Shown: positions 63,663-64,000 of the stretch, one piece after another
Layout of the letters: every line of letters begins with the position of its first letter
How positions within the stretch are numbered: position 1 is the stretch's first letter
Made by a program: the position numbers and the translations under genes
The notes under the pieces: generated by a model
What the model was told of the DNA's origin: nothing
Database searches by the model: none
Seen by the model: only the letters and a program-made list of their open reading frames with translations
Source of the DNA: Blastopirellula retiformator
GTDB taxonomy: Bacteria > Planctomycetota > Planctomycetia > Pirellulales > Pirellulaceae
Reading direction: 5' to 3'
Length of the DNA stretch: 64,000 bases
Assembly (NCBI RefSeq): GCF_007859755.1
Contig: NZ_SJPF01000005.1
Location: 62,001-126,000, forward strand

Positions 63663-64000
63663 ATGCGTATGTTCCCATCTAGCGAAACCCTGGATTTGCT
63701 GCAGACTTCCCAGAATAGCTCGGCATTGACGTCAACGCGTACGCTGCTTCGCTTTATCACTTGCGGCAGCGTCGATGACGGCAAGAGTACGCTTATCGGA
63801 CGGCTGCTGCTGGATTGCGGCGCCGTCTTCGATGATCAAATTGAATCGCTTAGGAGCGAATCCAAACGTTTCGGATCGACGAGCGAGGATATCGATCCAG
63901 CGTTGCTGGTTGACGGTCTCGAGGATGAGCGGGCTCAAGGAATTACGATCGACATCGCCTATCGCTACTTTCAAACGTCCCAGCGAAAATTCATCATCGC
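63663..64000 (+). CDS. cysN: Sulfate adenylyltransferase subunit 1 (CysN), N-terminal part (cut by window end)
   Basis: The ATG at 63663 begins a frame open to the window end (112 codons seen). It is a translation-factor-type GTPase: G1 [16 protein letters not shown], then [20 protein letters not shown] with the switch I ERAQGITI motif typical of CysN. It hydrolyses GTP to drive APS synthesis by CysD. It is in operon order with cysD. Whether an APS-kinase domain (CysC) is fused at the C-terminus cannot be seen here. Confidence 0.9.
   Translation, partial: MRMFPSSETLDLLQTSQNSSALTSTRTLLRFITCGSVDDGKSTLIGRLLLDCGAVFDDQIESLRSESKRFGSTSEDIDPALLVDGLEDERAQGITIDIAYRYFQTSQRKFII

Overview
The window comes from a planctomycete, most likely a member of the Pirellulaceae close to Blastopirellula (inference). 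The pointers are two DUF1501 / DUF1549-DUF1553 (PSD1-cytochrome) gene pairs, Verrucomicrobium/Gemmata-type ECF sigma factors with FecR- or LamG-containing partner proteins, a DUF1559 plus lipoprotein gene remnant, a subtilase with the planctomycete N-terminal LExR motif, and a membrane protein with the NPFxSP N-terminus. No rRNA, tRNA, CRISPR array or transposase gene was recognised.

Layout. 1-7.5 kb: 3' part of sucrose-phosphate synthase, a giant secreted subtilase and an esterase. 7.6-15.4 kb: a methyltransferase, then DUF1501 and PSD1 genes divergent from an ECF sigma factor and its LamG/FecR-type partner. 15.4-22.9 kb: SUI1/eIF1-like factor, sialate-esterase-like and alpha/beta hydrolases, a broken DUF1559/lipoprotein pair, a two-component system with a secreted protein, and a beta-helix protein. 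23-35.5 kb: a divergent EF-Tu paralogue, an 18-residue peptide gene, DUF2071, a P-type ATPase, an RND efflux pair, and a two-gene module of a Ro60/TROVE-like vWA protein and a HTH-ended partner. 35.7-42.1 kb: a second sigma/FecR/PSD1/DUF1501 set. 42.4-46.8 kb: SPFH plus NAD-kinase-like operon, then Gfo/Idh and DHDPS-family enzymes. 46.8-48.4 kb: a gene-free, palindrome-rich stretch. 48.4-56.1 kb: SDR / DUF2867 / FAD-oxidoreductase operon, a frameshifted gene, a membrane protein and a SNF2 helicase. 56.4-64 kb: DUF6933, a winged-helix regulator divergent from the DabB-DabA inorganic-carbon uptake system, then cysD and the start of cysN.

The most striking signal is not a gene. A 150-bp, multi-hairpin element occurs ten times in full, shortened or residual form. 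It has imperfect terminal inverted repeats (GCAGTCCGTTGA at the left, TCAACAGGCAG at the right) and 3-bp target duplications, mostly YTA. One copy splits a lipoprotein gene so that removing the element and one CCA duplication restores the reading frame, which is direct evidence of mobility. Several copies sit exactly on stop codons of flanking genes, so the family looks like a non-autonomous transposable element that carries its own terminator-like hairpins.
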